A DNA stretch of 64,000 nucleotides from Triplophysa rosa (Eukaryota; Chordata; Actinopteri; Cypriniformes; Nemacheilidae), in the NCBI RefSeq assembly GCF_024868665.1, contig NC_079901.1, forward strand, positions 102,067 to 166,066, read 5' to 3'. Position 1 is the first letter of the stretch; each line of letters begins with the position of its first letter. Shown one piece after another: positions 11,036 to 21,002 of this stretch. The notes beneath the pieces were generated by a model that worked only from the letters and a program-made list of their open reading frames with translations, did no database searches and was not told the DNA's origin. A program made the translations under genes and the position numbers.

Positions 11036-11722
11036 CAAAAGGCATTTGTCACTCAGGATAATGTGATGAAATTGGGACACAACTCATGAGATGTCTCTAA
11101 TAATGTAATGGTTTTAATGGAAAAATCTAATGGTTCATAATGGTATTTTATTGTAAACCATTAGAATTTCTGTGATGGTTTCTGTTGGGGTTCTATTGTT
11201 TTTTTTCAGCAGGGTGATGGATTCTATTGATGGGATGGTAAATCCTATTGGAATAAAACCCAAAACACTACAAAGAGGAATTTAATTTAAAAATCTCATT
11301 CTAATTAAAAAATTCATTGTTTTTTTTCAGCAGGGATGGTATTTGCATTAAAACCACAGTATCCACAAATTTACCATTTTCTAAATATAGGAACCATACT
11401 CCAATTAATAATCTTTAGTAAAACCACAGCAACTAAACATACCAAAGTTTCATTATATTCATTATACTAGCTATAGTTTATGTTTGTAGTTAAATTATGA
11501 TAATAAATCCAACAAACACATGGCTTCTACACTTTACTATTTACAAGAACCTTACTACTTACTGGTAAATTGCTGCTAAAACTGGTAAAGGGAATATACA
11601 AAATATAAGAACACTGCTCATAAATACATATAGGCCTAGGGGGCTAATGAGGATAATTCGGCTAAATGATCATACAGGATTATATCTAAACTAAACATAT
11701 GTGTGCTAAACATATAAAGCTC
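11036..11722. other. Non-coding, one direct repeat
   Basis: No gene seen. The 16-nt word ttttttttcagcaggg occurs at about 11200-11215 and 11321-11336, and may be the end of a DNA-transposon family copied twice. Words of the type aatggttttaatgg are scattered between. Confidence 0.35.
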
Positions 11723-11833
11723 TTAAAGGAGTTGCTCACTGCAAAATTTGCCCCCATTGACTTTCCATAGTAGGAATAAAAATGACTATGGAAAGTCAAT
11801 GGGGGCAAATTTTGAAGTGAACTACTCCTTTAA
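11723..11833. repeat. Palindromic MITE
   Basis: Arms 11723-11770 and 11786-11833 are near-perfect reverse complements (ttaaaggagt... against ...actcctttaa, both containing gcccccattgactttccata or its complement). A 15-bp spacer separates them. The 111-bp foldback with ttaaaggagt ends is a common cyprinid MITE type. It carries no gene. Confidence 0.75.
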
Positions 11834-11929
11834 TACAACTGATACTGTGAGCTGCTCAGTGTATTCAGTAGGTTGCTTCAGAGGCATAAGGTATACGACA
11901 ATAAAACATTGCACAACTGACATAAAGGA

Positions 11930-12092
11930 CATTTACTTTTAATACTTGAGTACTTTTAAAAGCACGTACTTCTGTACTTTTACTCAAGTAAGAATCTGTC
12001 TTTACAACTTTTGCTTGTAGTGGAGTAATATTTGACAAGTAGTATCTGTACTTTCACTCAAGTAAGGAAGTTGTGTACTTCGTCCACCTCTG
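11930..12092. repeat. hAT-like terminal sequence, second copy
   Basis: Contains acttctgtacttttactcaa and ends cttcgtccacctctg, matching the style of the repeat at 60-250. It lies directly next to the HECT-like fragment. Confidence 0.45.
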
Positions 12093-12120
12093 TCCAACAG
12101 TCTAACACAAACATTGGCAA

Positions 12121-12560
12121 ACAATCTCCTTTAGAATTTATGAGAAGTTATCAGCAGAGACTTTTCTGCAGCATTCGTAGCTGTCAAGAACTTCCACAGA
12201 TCATCATGTTCAACAGAAGAGAAATCCTGTAATGCGTGCTTACAAACTGAAGGAAGCAATCTGTCAGGTCAATGTACACTGCACAAAAAGGCATCTCCTC
12301 TATAAAAGGGGGCACCAGCTTTATTGGAATGTACTGGGAGTCTTTGCAACCTTTAAGGAAAATTCTGCTAACAGCTTTCCAAGTGTCAGCTTGCAAAACA
12401 TGTCTAATGAAAGGAACTTTCATTGTAGTTCTGAGTGTACATCGATCATAGAATTCATAACAAAAGGACGTGAATACATCTTGCAGAACCCCTGACGCAC
12501 AGCCAGCTTCCTCTGAATTTTCTGGCATTAAGAGTCTAAAGGCCAGTTGCCTGGTCAAAG
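12121..12560 (-). pseudogene. HECT-domain (G2E3-like) gene fragment
   Basis: The minus frame reads TLTRQLAFRLLMPENSEEAG, then CASGVLQDVFTSFCYEFYDR, CTLRTTMKVPFIRHVLQ, TWKAVSRIFLKGCKDSQYIP, and after a frame change continues EHDDLWKFLTATNAAEKSLL. I associate this with the HECT/G2E3-like E3 ligase family that is amplified in fish. Only about 140 codons are present, with no catalytic Cys region. The fragment begins exactly at the edge of the LTR at 12561, whose first bases are fused to it, and ends near a hAT-like repeat. It is a partial, frameshifted copy and probably nonfunctional. Confidence 0.4.
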
Positions 12561-13062
12561 TGTCATGATTCTGCCGCATCATGTCATGTTTCTCATAGTC
12601 TAGTGGCAGGATCATGACAGAACCCCATGTTTCATGTGGAGAGGGGTAATTTTGGCCCTTATGGCCTTCCATACACCCTCTTCGGCCTCGACTCTGTTCC
12701 CGCCCTCTCGTCTCCTCGTTATTGCTCGTTTATTGTTTCATGCCCTTCACCTGTTCCCCTCTTGATTTATCCCTTTATAATGCCCTTGTGTTTTCTGTCC
12801 TGTGCTGGTTCATTTTGATTCATGTGGTGTAAGTTCCTGTGTCTTGTCAAGTTTAGTCTAGTGTAGTCATTTTGTAAATTATGTCAAGTGTTAACTGTAG
12901 TTGTTGTGTAAGTTTAGTTAGTCTTAGTCCTGTCCTGTCTTGTCATGTTATTATATTCCCTTGTTTTGTTATGTTACCCCCTCGTGGGTTGTTTGGTTTT
13001 GTCTTTATTATTTATTAAATGTCTTGTTAACCCCTTACTCGCTGTCTGCACCTGCACATCAT
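12561..13062 (+). mobile_element. LTR (solo) related to the 42.9-kb solo LTR
   Basis: Starts tgtcatgattctgcc, is followed by ggcaggatcatgacagaacc, and near the end has tttattaaatgtcttgttaa and ccttactcgctgtctgc. The same architecture is seen in the cleaner solo LTR at 42946-43494 (tgtcacggtcctgcc ... ttaataaagtatttgttaac). The 3' terminus here is not clean and I could not find a target duplication. No internal retroelement genes adjoin it. Confidence 0.55.
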
Positions 13063-13759
13063 GGTTATAGTTGTTGTCAAGGTCCAGAAAAGTACTAAAG
13101 ACATCATTAAATTGGTCCATCTGATCATAGTGGCTCTATTTAAATTTTTGGAAGCAACGAGAATTCTTTGTGTGCGAAAAACAAACGAAGATAACAACTA
13201 ATCGATATATTCTCCTCTGTCTTGTCAGTCTATGGTGCGCGTTCTTCGATGCATTTTTTAAAATGAAAACATTGTTTTCTACAAGTGTCTGGCTGCGGTG
13301 CTCCTCTAACTCTGGCCGCTGTTCTGAGTTCTGCCGCGACACAGAGCACCACTCGCATGATTTAACATTGAATTAGATGTTATTTGATTTAAATCATCTT
13401 TATCGTACAAACTGACTCTACATTAAGCTACAAGATGCATTTAAAATGAGAGAAAAACTCTCATAAGTTTGAATACAGTTCCTCCCTTTGACTTTTGCAC
13501 AATAAACTTAACTTGCATAAAGACACTCAAGTAACACAATACAATATTATTTGAGCAATAAGTTAAACATTTCAGTCAATTTGATTTCATTTGTTCAAAT
13601 GTCACTTTTACTATAAAATGTAAGACTAGAAAACCTCTTTCTGACATAACATCTATTTAAAATAATAATACAATAACTACTCCATATAAATAAACATTCA
13701 TTTGACATTAAAGCATATGAATTACCGATTTTATCTCAAATTAAGACAATTTAACCAAC
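13063..13759. other. Non-coding; possible palindromic-repeat relic
   Basis: At about 13140-13350 the sequence (gaagcaacgagaattctttg ...) resembles a cyprinid MITE body. The rest is AT-rich. Positions 13470-13492 repeat, in inverted orientation, 23 nt of the U5 end of the Gypsy 5' LTR (see 20643-20665). No gene is supported. Confidence 0.35.
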
Positions 13760-14027
13760 CTTTTTCAATAAAAAAGTAAGAGAGACAAGAGTTTGCTGTT
13801 AGTCAAGCGATCCTCTGTGTTGTCTGAAGAGGCACCACAGTTGTCCCGGTAACTCAAGCTCTCAACTGCCACCAAGAACTTAAAAGATGCAGCTCTACAT
13901 TCTTACAGTAACACTATCTCTAATTACTATAAGCACCATTTCATATGAATGTTAATATACATAAATAGAAAATATATACACGTATACAAATCATTTGATT
14001 GTGACCCAAAAATAGCAGGGGGTCACA
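13760..14027 (-). repeat. Gypsy 3' LTR, U5 end missing
   Basis: Identical by eye to 20673-20940 over 268 bp. The last 44 bp of the 5' LTR (20629-20672) have no counterpart here; the sequence to the left is unrelated. The purine-rich GGGAGAG lies immediately upstream of the minus-strand LTR start at 14028-14034 and is the likely polypurine tract. Confidence 0.85.
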
Positions 14028-14104
14028 CTCTCCCGAACAAAGAAGTTATCCAACTATTTAAAAGGTGAACACATTAACTCTTGGATTTAAGTAAGAACTC
14101 TCTT

Positions 14105-17100
14105 TCAGTAAGCACATATGGGGTAACTGATTGGTGTAAGTATGTGATATGGCATAGGAGTTTCAGAAAAAAGTATGTAGTATGGGGGTAAGTATGTTGA
14201 TGTTGGTAAAGTGTAGTAGGGTGAATAACCCCTTATTGACGCATTTGGTGCCCCATAAAACCCTACAGTATTAAATGTTGTATGTGATTGTAATGTGGGC
14301 TGGCCTAAATGTGGGTAGGTAAGTTTCTGCAAAGGCTTTCTGTCTCTTGTAGATCTTCTGAGGTTCATTGGATTTGGAGGAGTTGGTGCCAACGTGTGTG
14401 TGTCAGTTAAATCCAGAGTAATATCCTCGTCTTTATTGATATTATCTGGAATAGCATCATATAAGGGTATGTGCTCATCTGGATGTCTGTTTGCAGGAAA
14501 GTATTCTTCATGGGTAAGCCTTTCTCAAAGTAAGTACTCTTCATCTGGTTGTCATGGTCTTGGTTGCTCATTTTGTGTGCTTCGTCTCATTTCTCTTACA
14601 GAGCTCCTGAAGCTGGAGGTTGTAGGCTCTTTAGTTGAATGTCTTTCCTTTGACCATGTAAGTGGTATGTCTTGTCGCACTATACACTCTGGTATTATAA
14701 TCCAGCAATGTTCATTTTCCTCTTCTGATTCAGTTGTGTCACCGTTTGAAGTCCCTCTTTCTGTTTTAGGTGTTATCTTGCTCTTTCTTGTTCTTCCTGC
14801 AGTAGATGGTGCCTTCGGTATAGGTGACAGATCAGATAGGTCAACAGGTAAGTCATTTACAAGGTGTAATAGATTTCTGTGCAGGGTACGAATTTTTGAT
14901 GAATCATTTTCTGGACTGACTGTATAAACTGGGCTATCATTCAGTTGTTCCTTAATTATGTAAATTTATTTCTCAAAATAAGATCTAAGTTTTTCTGGTC
15001 CACCTTTCCTCTTCATGTTCTGGACAAGGACTCTATCTCCAGGGCACAAAACCGTTCCCCTTGACTGACGATCATAATATTTCTTTCCCCTTTCACTAGA
15101 CAATTTGCTGTTTTCACTTGCAATTTTGTATGCTTCTTTCATTCGTGTGGCCCATTTGTCAGCATATGTTGTTGGAGACTCATCGGATTCTTCTGAGTTC
15201 AGTCCAAACAGCAAGTCAACTGGCAAACGAGGAGAACGACCGAACATTAAATAGAAGGGAGAGAATCCAGTTGCCTCATGTCTAGTGCAGTTATATGCGT
15301 GGACAACACGTGCAAGATGTTCTTTCCAATTCTCCTTTTCTTTATCTTGAAGTGTTCTTAACATTTGCAAGAGAGTTCTATTGAACCGTTCAGCGGGGTT
15401 ACCTTGGGGATGATAGGGTGTAGTTCTCAAACGTCCAACTCCAGATAAATGACTCAAGGTCTTGAACAGTTCATTTTCAAACTCCCTTCCTTGGTCATGA
15501 TGTAATTTGCTGGGATAACCAAAACGTGGAATGAAATCATTGAATATCTTTTCTGCTACTGTTATTCCAGACTTATTCTTAGTTGCATAGGCCTGAGCAT
15601 ATCTGGTAAAGTGGTCAACTATGACCAGTATGTACTCAAATCCACCTTTACTCCTTTCCAGGTGGAGAAAGTCAATGGAGACTAGTTCAAGAGGTAAAGT
15701 AGTTGTGATGCTTCCCATTGGGGCCCTGTCATGAGTCACAGGCTTCTTTTGCTTAATGCATGGACATCTTTTGGTAACATAATTTTCAATGTCCCTTTTC
15801 ATATACGGCCAGTAAAATCTTTCCCGGGCCAAGTGTACAACTCTTTCTGCTCCCATGTGCCCCATATCGTCATGAAGGTGCTTCAGGACCTGTTTTTTAA
15901 ATTCAGCAGGCAAGACCAGTTGTTTTTGATGAATAGTCTTTCGGTACAGCAAGCAATTCTCAATGTGCAGTTTTTTCCACTCGTGCAATAATTTCTTTGC
16001 GGAGCCACATAAACTTCTTCTGACTTCACTGGTAAGAATTTGGTTGTTTTCTTTCAGTTTGAATATGTCTCCAATAGCAGCATCTTCCTTCTGTGCTCTC
16101 AGTATCTCACCGTGATTGATTTGTGACAAACATCTGATTGGCGAAAATCTTGTGAATGTGTCAGTAATGTCAGGGTTTTGAGCTGCATCGAGGGTAGCTA
16201 TCCAGGCCACATCTCCTTTCTTTGCTGCCCGACTCCCTTCCCAAGTTGCGTGGACCGCATCAACAGACATCTCCTCTGAGCATGACGAAATATACTTTTC
16301 TATGTCTAGAGGGCAACGAGATAGTGTGTGTCAGCATCTATATTGTCTTTTCCAGGTCTGTACTTAATTTCAAAGTGGAAATCAGATAATTCTCCAACCC
16401 ATCGATGTCCCGCAGCATTAAGTTTTGCAGTACTCATCACATATGTAAGAGGGTTGTTGTCAGTGTACACAGTGAAATGAGGAGCATAAAACAGATAATC
16501 CCTGAATTTCTCACATACAGCCCACTTTAACGCTAAGAATTCAAGCTTGCCAGAATGAAGGTTGTAATTTCTCTCTGCTGGAGTAAGGGATCTAGATCCA
16601 TATGCTATGACCTTTAACGTTCCACTCTGCCTTTGATAGAGAACTGCCCCTAAGCCCTTCTCAGATGCATCAGTGTGGAGAGTAAATGGAGACTCAAAAT
16701 CAGGGTAGGCCAGCACAGGTGGACGTGTAAGTAAATCAATGAGTATTTCCAGGGTTTTCTTATGCTCTTCAGTCCAAACCACAGGTGTTCTCGAGGGAAG
16801 CTGATTTACATTCCCCTTGGCTTTGCTGTTTATTCCTATAGGTCTCATGGCATTGTTTCCCTTGACTTGCAGAAGGTCATAGATGGGTTTTGCAATTTTA
16901 GAAAAATCCTGAATGTATGTTCTGTAGTAGCTCAAGAATCCCATCAACCTCCGTACTTCACCAATGGTGCTTGGTGACTTTTCCCTCAATGACGTAATTG
17001 CTTTGAAATCATTGGGGTCAATGCGGACACCTTCGGCCGAAACAAGACGTCCCAAGTAGCGGACTTCCCTTTTGAAGAACTCACATTTGGAGGGTCTGAG

Positions 17101-18855
17101 TTTCACCCCGTGCTGTTGTAATGCTTTTAGGACTCTTTTGAGTTTTTCAAGGTGGTCCTCAAACGTCCTTTCATAGCAAAGTATATCATCGAGGTAGGGT
17201 ATGCAACAATCATCTCATAGGGAGTCCAGCATCTCCTCCATGCTGCGCTGGAATGCAGCAGGTGCATTGGTCAGCCCAAAGGGAATCCTCACCCACTCAT
17301 ACAAGCCCCATGGTGTGATGAAAGCTGTCAGATGTCTGGATCCCTCAGCCATAAACCCCTGGTGATATGCCTTCCCTTGATCGAGGATGGAAAACCAACT
17401 GTTACCCCCTAGCATGTCTGTAATGTCTTGTATCCGAGGTAAAGGATGTCTGTCAGGAACTGTCTTCTGATTTAGTGACCGGTAATCAATGCACAGTCTA
17501 AGTGAGCCATCTTTCTTTCTTACACATACAACAGGAGCAGAGTATGGTGACTTGGACTTAATAATCCAACCTCTAGCCAAAAGATCTTGAATGTACTCTT
17601 TGACCTCCTTGTAGAGTGGCTTAGGAACAGAGGTATATGACCGTTGTACAGGGATGTCATCCTTTAATGATATAGTCATCTGCAGGCTAGGAATGCATCC
17701 TATGTCGTGATCTCCACGTGTGAAAACTGCTGACTCATCATAAAGTAACTGTTTTACCCTCTTTTGCTGTTCTTTTTCTAGATGGCTGAGGTCAACTGGA
17801 GGATGCCAGAGTGCTGAGCAGTTCCTTTGCTCCTCTTTAGTATTAACCAGTGAGTCCATACTGTTCACTTCCACAGCCAAGGTCTGAAAGTCGGTTTGAT
17901 CTGTTTCAATTATTTTTTTGACTGTCTCAATACTGCCTAGAACAGTCCTCCTGGGCAGTGTGATGTTATGCATGGTATGATTGCCAACAGGAACTTGAAC
18001 ATATGGTTTTTGCAGGTTTTGGATTTTCAAAAGACCCTCACTAACAGTCAATTGATCCAACTGTACACACTCCATGACTGGTTCAAATAGTACGACAGAA
18101 CTGGTGACATCAAAATGGTCTGGAACACGACACTTAACGTGGGTCACACCACCAGAGTGGATAACAACATCCGGTGATCCAACTTTTATTGATGCCGAGG
18201 TATCCCAGTCAAGTTCATTGGAAATTTTCTGCTGTTGAATAAGGTTGACAAGAGCACTAGCTTTTTCACCTTCGATTTCCATTGCTGAGCTGAGGAGGTT
18301 AGCTAGTGAGAAAAAGACTTGAGTGTGACTTTCCCCACCTCTTATGATCTCCTGGACAACATTAAAGCCAAGGATAGGTCTTTCTAAACCAATGCTGCTC
18401 ACCAGAAAAGGGACACGTAAAGCCAGTCGAGGGTCCTCATTCCCTGGAAGATTTAGAGTGATCTCAACCCAGCCATGGAAAGGTATTACGTCCTTTTTCA
18501 CATCTCTCACCTCCAGTTCTTGTGGGTCGATAATCTCAGTGAGGGGACGGAGTTCTGTGTGAGGTAAGTACCTGTCTTTCCAGTTATGGTCCATAATGCT
18601 CACCTGAGCTCCTGTATCTAATAAAACGCTGACAGGATAGCCATTCATGATACATTTCAGTAGACACTTTTCCCCTACTAGCTGAGCAATTCTCATTTGA
18701 TTGGGCATGTTTGCAGGATTTTGTAAGTATGAAGAGGTAATATTGTGGACTTGTTCTGAAAAAACAGGATTGACTGTAAATGCATCTAGCATTTCATACT
18801 GGGACGGTTGCTTTACTTTGACCACTGGTTGTCCCTCTGCAGTGATCCATCCCTG
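14105..18855 (-). pseudogene. Gypsy Pol: protease, RT, RNase H, integrase; broken
   Basis: Protease: VSVLLDTGAQVSIMD (active DTGA) near 18610. RT: VVCVRKKDGSLRLCIDYRSL, WFSILDQGKAYHQG (motif A), IPFGLTNAPAAFQRSME, and a YLDD motif at about 17180. RNase H: FTLHTDASEKGLGAVLYQ and VYTDNNPL. Integrase: the zinc-binding block ([13 protein letters not shown] ... CPCIKQKK) and the D,D-35-E core ([39 protein letters not shown]), then a DRVLVQNM C-terminal region and a tail to 14105. Breaks: TGA at 17217-17215; a 2-bp CA-repeat insertion at about 16319-16328 between RNase H and integrase; TAA at 14968-14966; TGA at 14554-14552 and at 14527-14525. Catalytic residues elsewhere look unaltered. Confidence 0.88.
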
Positions 18856-19853
18856 TTTCCCTGAACTCTTGGCTTTCTTAGACAGCCGACAGCTCTGTGT
18901 CCCTCTGTACCACAAATAAAACAATGACTACAAGACGTCATATTTTGCTCTGTGCAAACTGGGCATTTTGACTGTCGCTGCCTTTGGTGAAAAGTTCTAT
19001 TTGAGGAAGTTTGTGGTTTTGACCTATATTGATGTTGTGGTTGATACTGAATCTGAGACTGTACTTGTGTGTTCGGCTGGAACAATGGCATGGCAGGTGT
19101 TGAAAACTCTGGAATGGGCATCTGAGAGTGCATCATGGGCTGTAGTTGCCGATCTCTCGGAGGTTGTTGCTGTTTTAGTGAATCAACTGCAGTAGTCAAT
19201 GCTTCTATTTGTGCTTTCAGTTGCTGAATGGTCTTATCTTTTGTTGTCTCATCCCCTTTCATGACCTCCTTAGTGATATTTTCAGTGTCAAATTGAGCAC
19301 TGTGTGCATGCACTATTTTATGACGATTGGACTGCCCCAGCCGACGTTGCCGTTCACTTTCATCATTTTGAAATTTGATCACATGCCTGAGCAGGATTTC
19401 ATCAGAGACAGAGTGGTCTGAAAGGAGAGGTCTCAACTCTTGACGAATTTCACTGTGCCTTAGGCCGATGCCTTGTGAAATGGTGTGCAGAAACACATTC
19501 TGAACTGTGTGGTCATCATATCGGATGTCTGTGTTGAGTTGTCTAGAACAGAACAATACTTTCTGCTTGAGGCCAATCATACGGTACAGGAACTGCTGTG
19601 GCGTCTCATGGTCATGCTGTTTGGCACTCATAAGCTCCTGAAAAAGTTCAGTACTGCTGCTTTCACCTAGATGAGACTGGAGAAAACTCTTCATTTCTGC
19701 CACAGTCATATCATCTTTGGTTATTAACATGTCTTTAAAATTGCCAGGTTTAATAATGCGAAAAACTCCCCGGAGTATCTCGCCTTCTGTGTAGCCCTCC
19801 TTGATGCCTTCGTCTATTTGTTTGCACAGGTTGCTAAAACTTATGTCAGACAT
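18813..19853 (-). CDS. Gypsy Gag (346 aa)
   Basis: Starts at ATG 19853 (MSDISFSNLCKQIDEGIKEG). Residues 1-150 resemble the Ty3-type/Arc-like capsid fold (SFLQSHLGESSSTELFQELM, ETPQQFLYRMIGLKQKVLF). A Gln/Pro-rich linker follows. A single zinc knuckle CFICGTEGHRAVGC (C-x2-C-x4-H-x4-C) lies near residue 315 and would bind element RNA. The frame ends at 18813-18815. It overlaps pol, which is entered by a -1 shift at 18855-18861. The gag frame itself is intact. It shares its frame with the upstream ORF. Confidence 0.85.
   Translation of the reverse strand: MSDISFSNLCKQIDEGIKEGYTEGEILRGVFRIIKPGNFKDMLITKDDMTVAEMKSFLQSHLGESSSTELFQELMSAKQHDHETPQQFLYRMIGLKQKVLFCSRQLNTDIRYDDHTVQNVFLHTISQGIGLRHSEIRQELRPLLSDHSVSDEILLRHVIKFQNDESERQRRLGQSNRHKIVHAHSAQFDTENITKEVMKGDETTKDKTIQQLKAQIEALTTAVDSLKQQQPPRDRQLQPMMHSQMPIPEFSTPAMPLFQPNTQVQSQIQYQPQHQYRSKPQTSSNRTFHQRQRQSKCPVCTEQNMTSCSHCFICGTEGHRAVGCLRKPRVQGNRDGSLQRDNQWSK
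18820..18861 (-). promoter_or_regulatory. -1 ribosomal frameshift signal (GGGAAAC plus stem-loop)
   Basis: On the minus strand the heptamer GGGAAAC (18861-18855) is in the correct phase of the gag frame (G GGA AAC). After a 7-nt spacer, GATCACTG (18847-18840) can pair with CAGTGGTC (18827-18820) with one G-U pair and a 12-nt loop. Slipping back one base enters exactly the pol frame (QGWITAEGQP). All elements of the classical retroviral signal are present. Confidence 0.8.
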
Positions 19854-19859
19854 ACTGTC

Positions 19860-20456
19860 TCAGATTTGTCCCCCATGGATCTTAAATTCTCGACGCTGCA
19901 ACATTGCAACATCCCTGATGGAGAACCTGGTATCTGGTCCAAGGTGAGAGCTGCTTTGATCACCACATGGCTGCTTTGAAGTGCTAGAATATAGAGGGTG
20001 TGTATTATTTGGCATATATACGTGTGATGTGACTGTGGGTGTAGGTACTGTGGTTTGTTTGGTCCTACTGGCTAAAAGCTTTTTACCTAGCTCTTCGTAG
20101 TTTGCTAACATCTGTTGGTACTCAACCTCTGATATGTCTGTGTTGTGTGATGTGCTGGGTTGTTGTACTCGCATATCAGTCCTAATAACACGTTTTTCAA
20201 TCATTTCATCAATACAATAATTTAAATTCAATAACCCAGTCATTCCTTTGTCAGGAAGTGTAAATAATACATCATTGTTCATGTAAGTAACTATATAATC
20301 TATACAGTACTCTTCATTGCCATTTTGTAATTCTGTGACATCCACATCTGATGTTGGGTCAATGTCTCTTACTAATTGAAAGAGTTCATCAGCTGTTAAA
20401 GTGTGTACTTTTTTCTTGATGTTCCAGATGAGTCTCTTTCTTTCTTCATCCGACAT
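19860..20456 (-). CDS. ORF upstream of gag, unknown helical protein (198 aa)
   Basis: The first ATG in frame is at 20456 (MSDEERKRLIWNIKKKVHTL), about 150 nt after the primer-binding site; the frame is open slightly upstream without ATG. The first 90 residues look alpha-helical and amphipathic (ADELFQLVRDIDPTSDV, MIEKRVIRTDMRV). The C-terminal half is rich in Ser, Thr and Pro, suggesting disorder. A death-fold-like domain is conceivable but I cannot show it. The frame ends with TGA at 19862-19860. Two sense codons later, in the same frame, the gag ATG follows. It may be a separate leader protein, or the N-terminus of a longer Gag cut by a decayed CGA codon. Confidence 0.55.
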   Translation of the reverse strand: MSDEERKRLIWNIKKKVHTLTADELFQLVRDIDPTSDVDVTELQNGNEEYCIDYIVTYMNNDVLFTLPDKGMTGLLNLNYCIDEMIEKRVIRTDMRVQQPSTSHNTDISEVEYQQMLANYEELGKKLLASRTKQTTVPTPTVTSHVYMPNNTHPLYSSTSKQPCGDQSSSHLGPDTRFSIRDVAMLQRREFKIHGGQI

Positions 20457-20605
20457 TATGTATTTCACACTGGTCTGGATATGTGATGATGCTCTTGGTC
20501 AGAATAATGCTGGTCCTCTCTGATCCTCTGCTTCCCTTAGCTTCATGCACGCTTTGTTGTCCCTAGGTTCAAATCACTGGACCACGCGTCTGTAGAGTAG
20601 CGCTG

Positions 20606-20623
20606 ATCCCGGACGAGCCCCCA
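20606..20623 (-). promoter_or_regulatory. Primer-binding site, tRNA-Pro type
   Basis: The minus strand reads TGGGGGCTCGTCCGGGAT, 18 nt. This equals the tRNA-Pro primer-binding site known from murine leukemia virus. It sits 5 nt inside the 5' LTR, so minus-strand DNA synthesis would be primed here. Confidence 0.85.
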
Positions 20624-20628
20624 AAATC

Positions 20629-20940
20629 TGTTACAGGTCCCGGTCAAAGGGAGGAACTGTATTCAGAGTAAACTTTTTCAATAAAAAAGTAAGAGAGACA
20701 AGAGTTTGCTGTTAGTCAAGCGATCCTCTGTGTTGTCTGAAGAGGCACCACAGTTGTCCCGGTAACTCAAGCTCTCAACTGCCACCAAGAACTTAAAAGA
20801 TGCAGCTCTACATTCTTACAGTAACACTATCTCTAATTACTATAAGCACCATTTCATATGAATGTTAATATACATAAATAGAAAATATATACACGTATAC
20901 AAATCATTTGATTGTGACCCAAAAATAGCAGGGGGTCACA
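20629..20940 (-). repeat. Gypsy 5' LTR
   Basis: On the minus strand it begins TGTGACCCCCTGC and ends GGGACCTGTAACA, so it has TG...CA ends and a length of 312 bp. Its first 28 nt form an inverted repeat (TGTGACCC, 12-nt spacer, GGGTCACA). It lies 5 nt upstream of the primer-binding site, as expected. The outer flank is tatatactt. It should hold the element's promoter, but no confident TATA box was assigned. Confidence 0.85.
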
Positions 20941-21002
20941 TATATACTTGATGACTAAAGCCTTTCGATTCTCTGATCTTCTGCTATTGGGTTTAAACCC
21001 TT

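Larger units (their letters stand above)
13760..20940 (-). mobile_element. Ty3/Gypsy LTR retrotransposon, nearly complete
   Basis: The minus strand holds 5' LTR (20940 to 20629), primer-binding site (20623 to 20606), an ORF before gag, gag, a -1 frameshift signal, pol in the order protease, RT, RNase H, integrase, a short polypurine tract and a 3' LTR segment (14027 to 13760). The 268-bp segment common to both LTRs appears identical by eye. Pol carries four in-frame stops and one 2-bp insertion. Pol order and integrase motifs place it in Ty3/Gypsy (Metaviridae). It occupies about 7.2 kb, close to the usual full length, and no env is seen between the pol tail and the 3' LTR. Confidence 0.9.

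Noticed and set aside
14394..14927. 177-codon plus-strand frame with a hydrophobic look
   Set aside because: It is antisense to the C-terminal tail of Gypsy pol.
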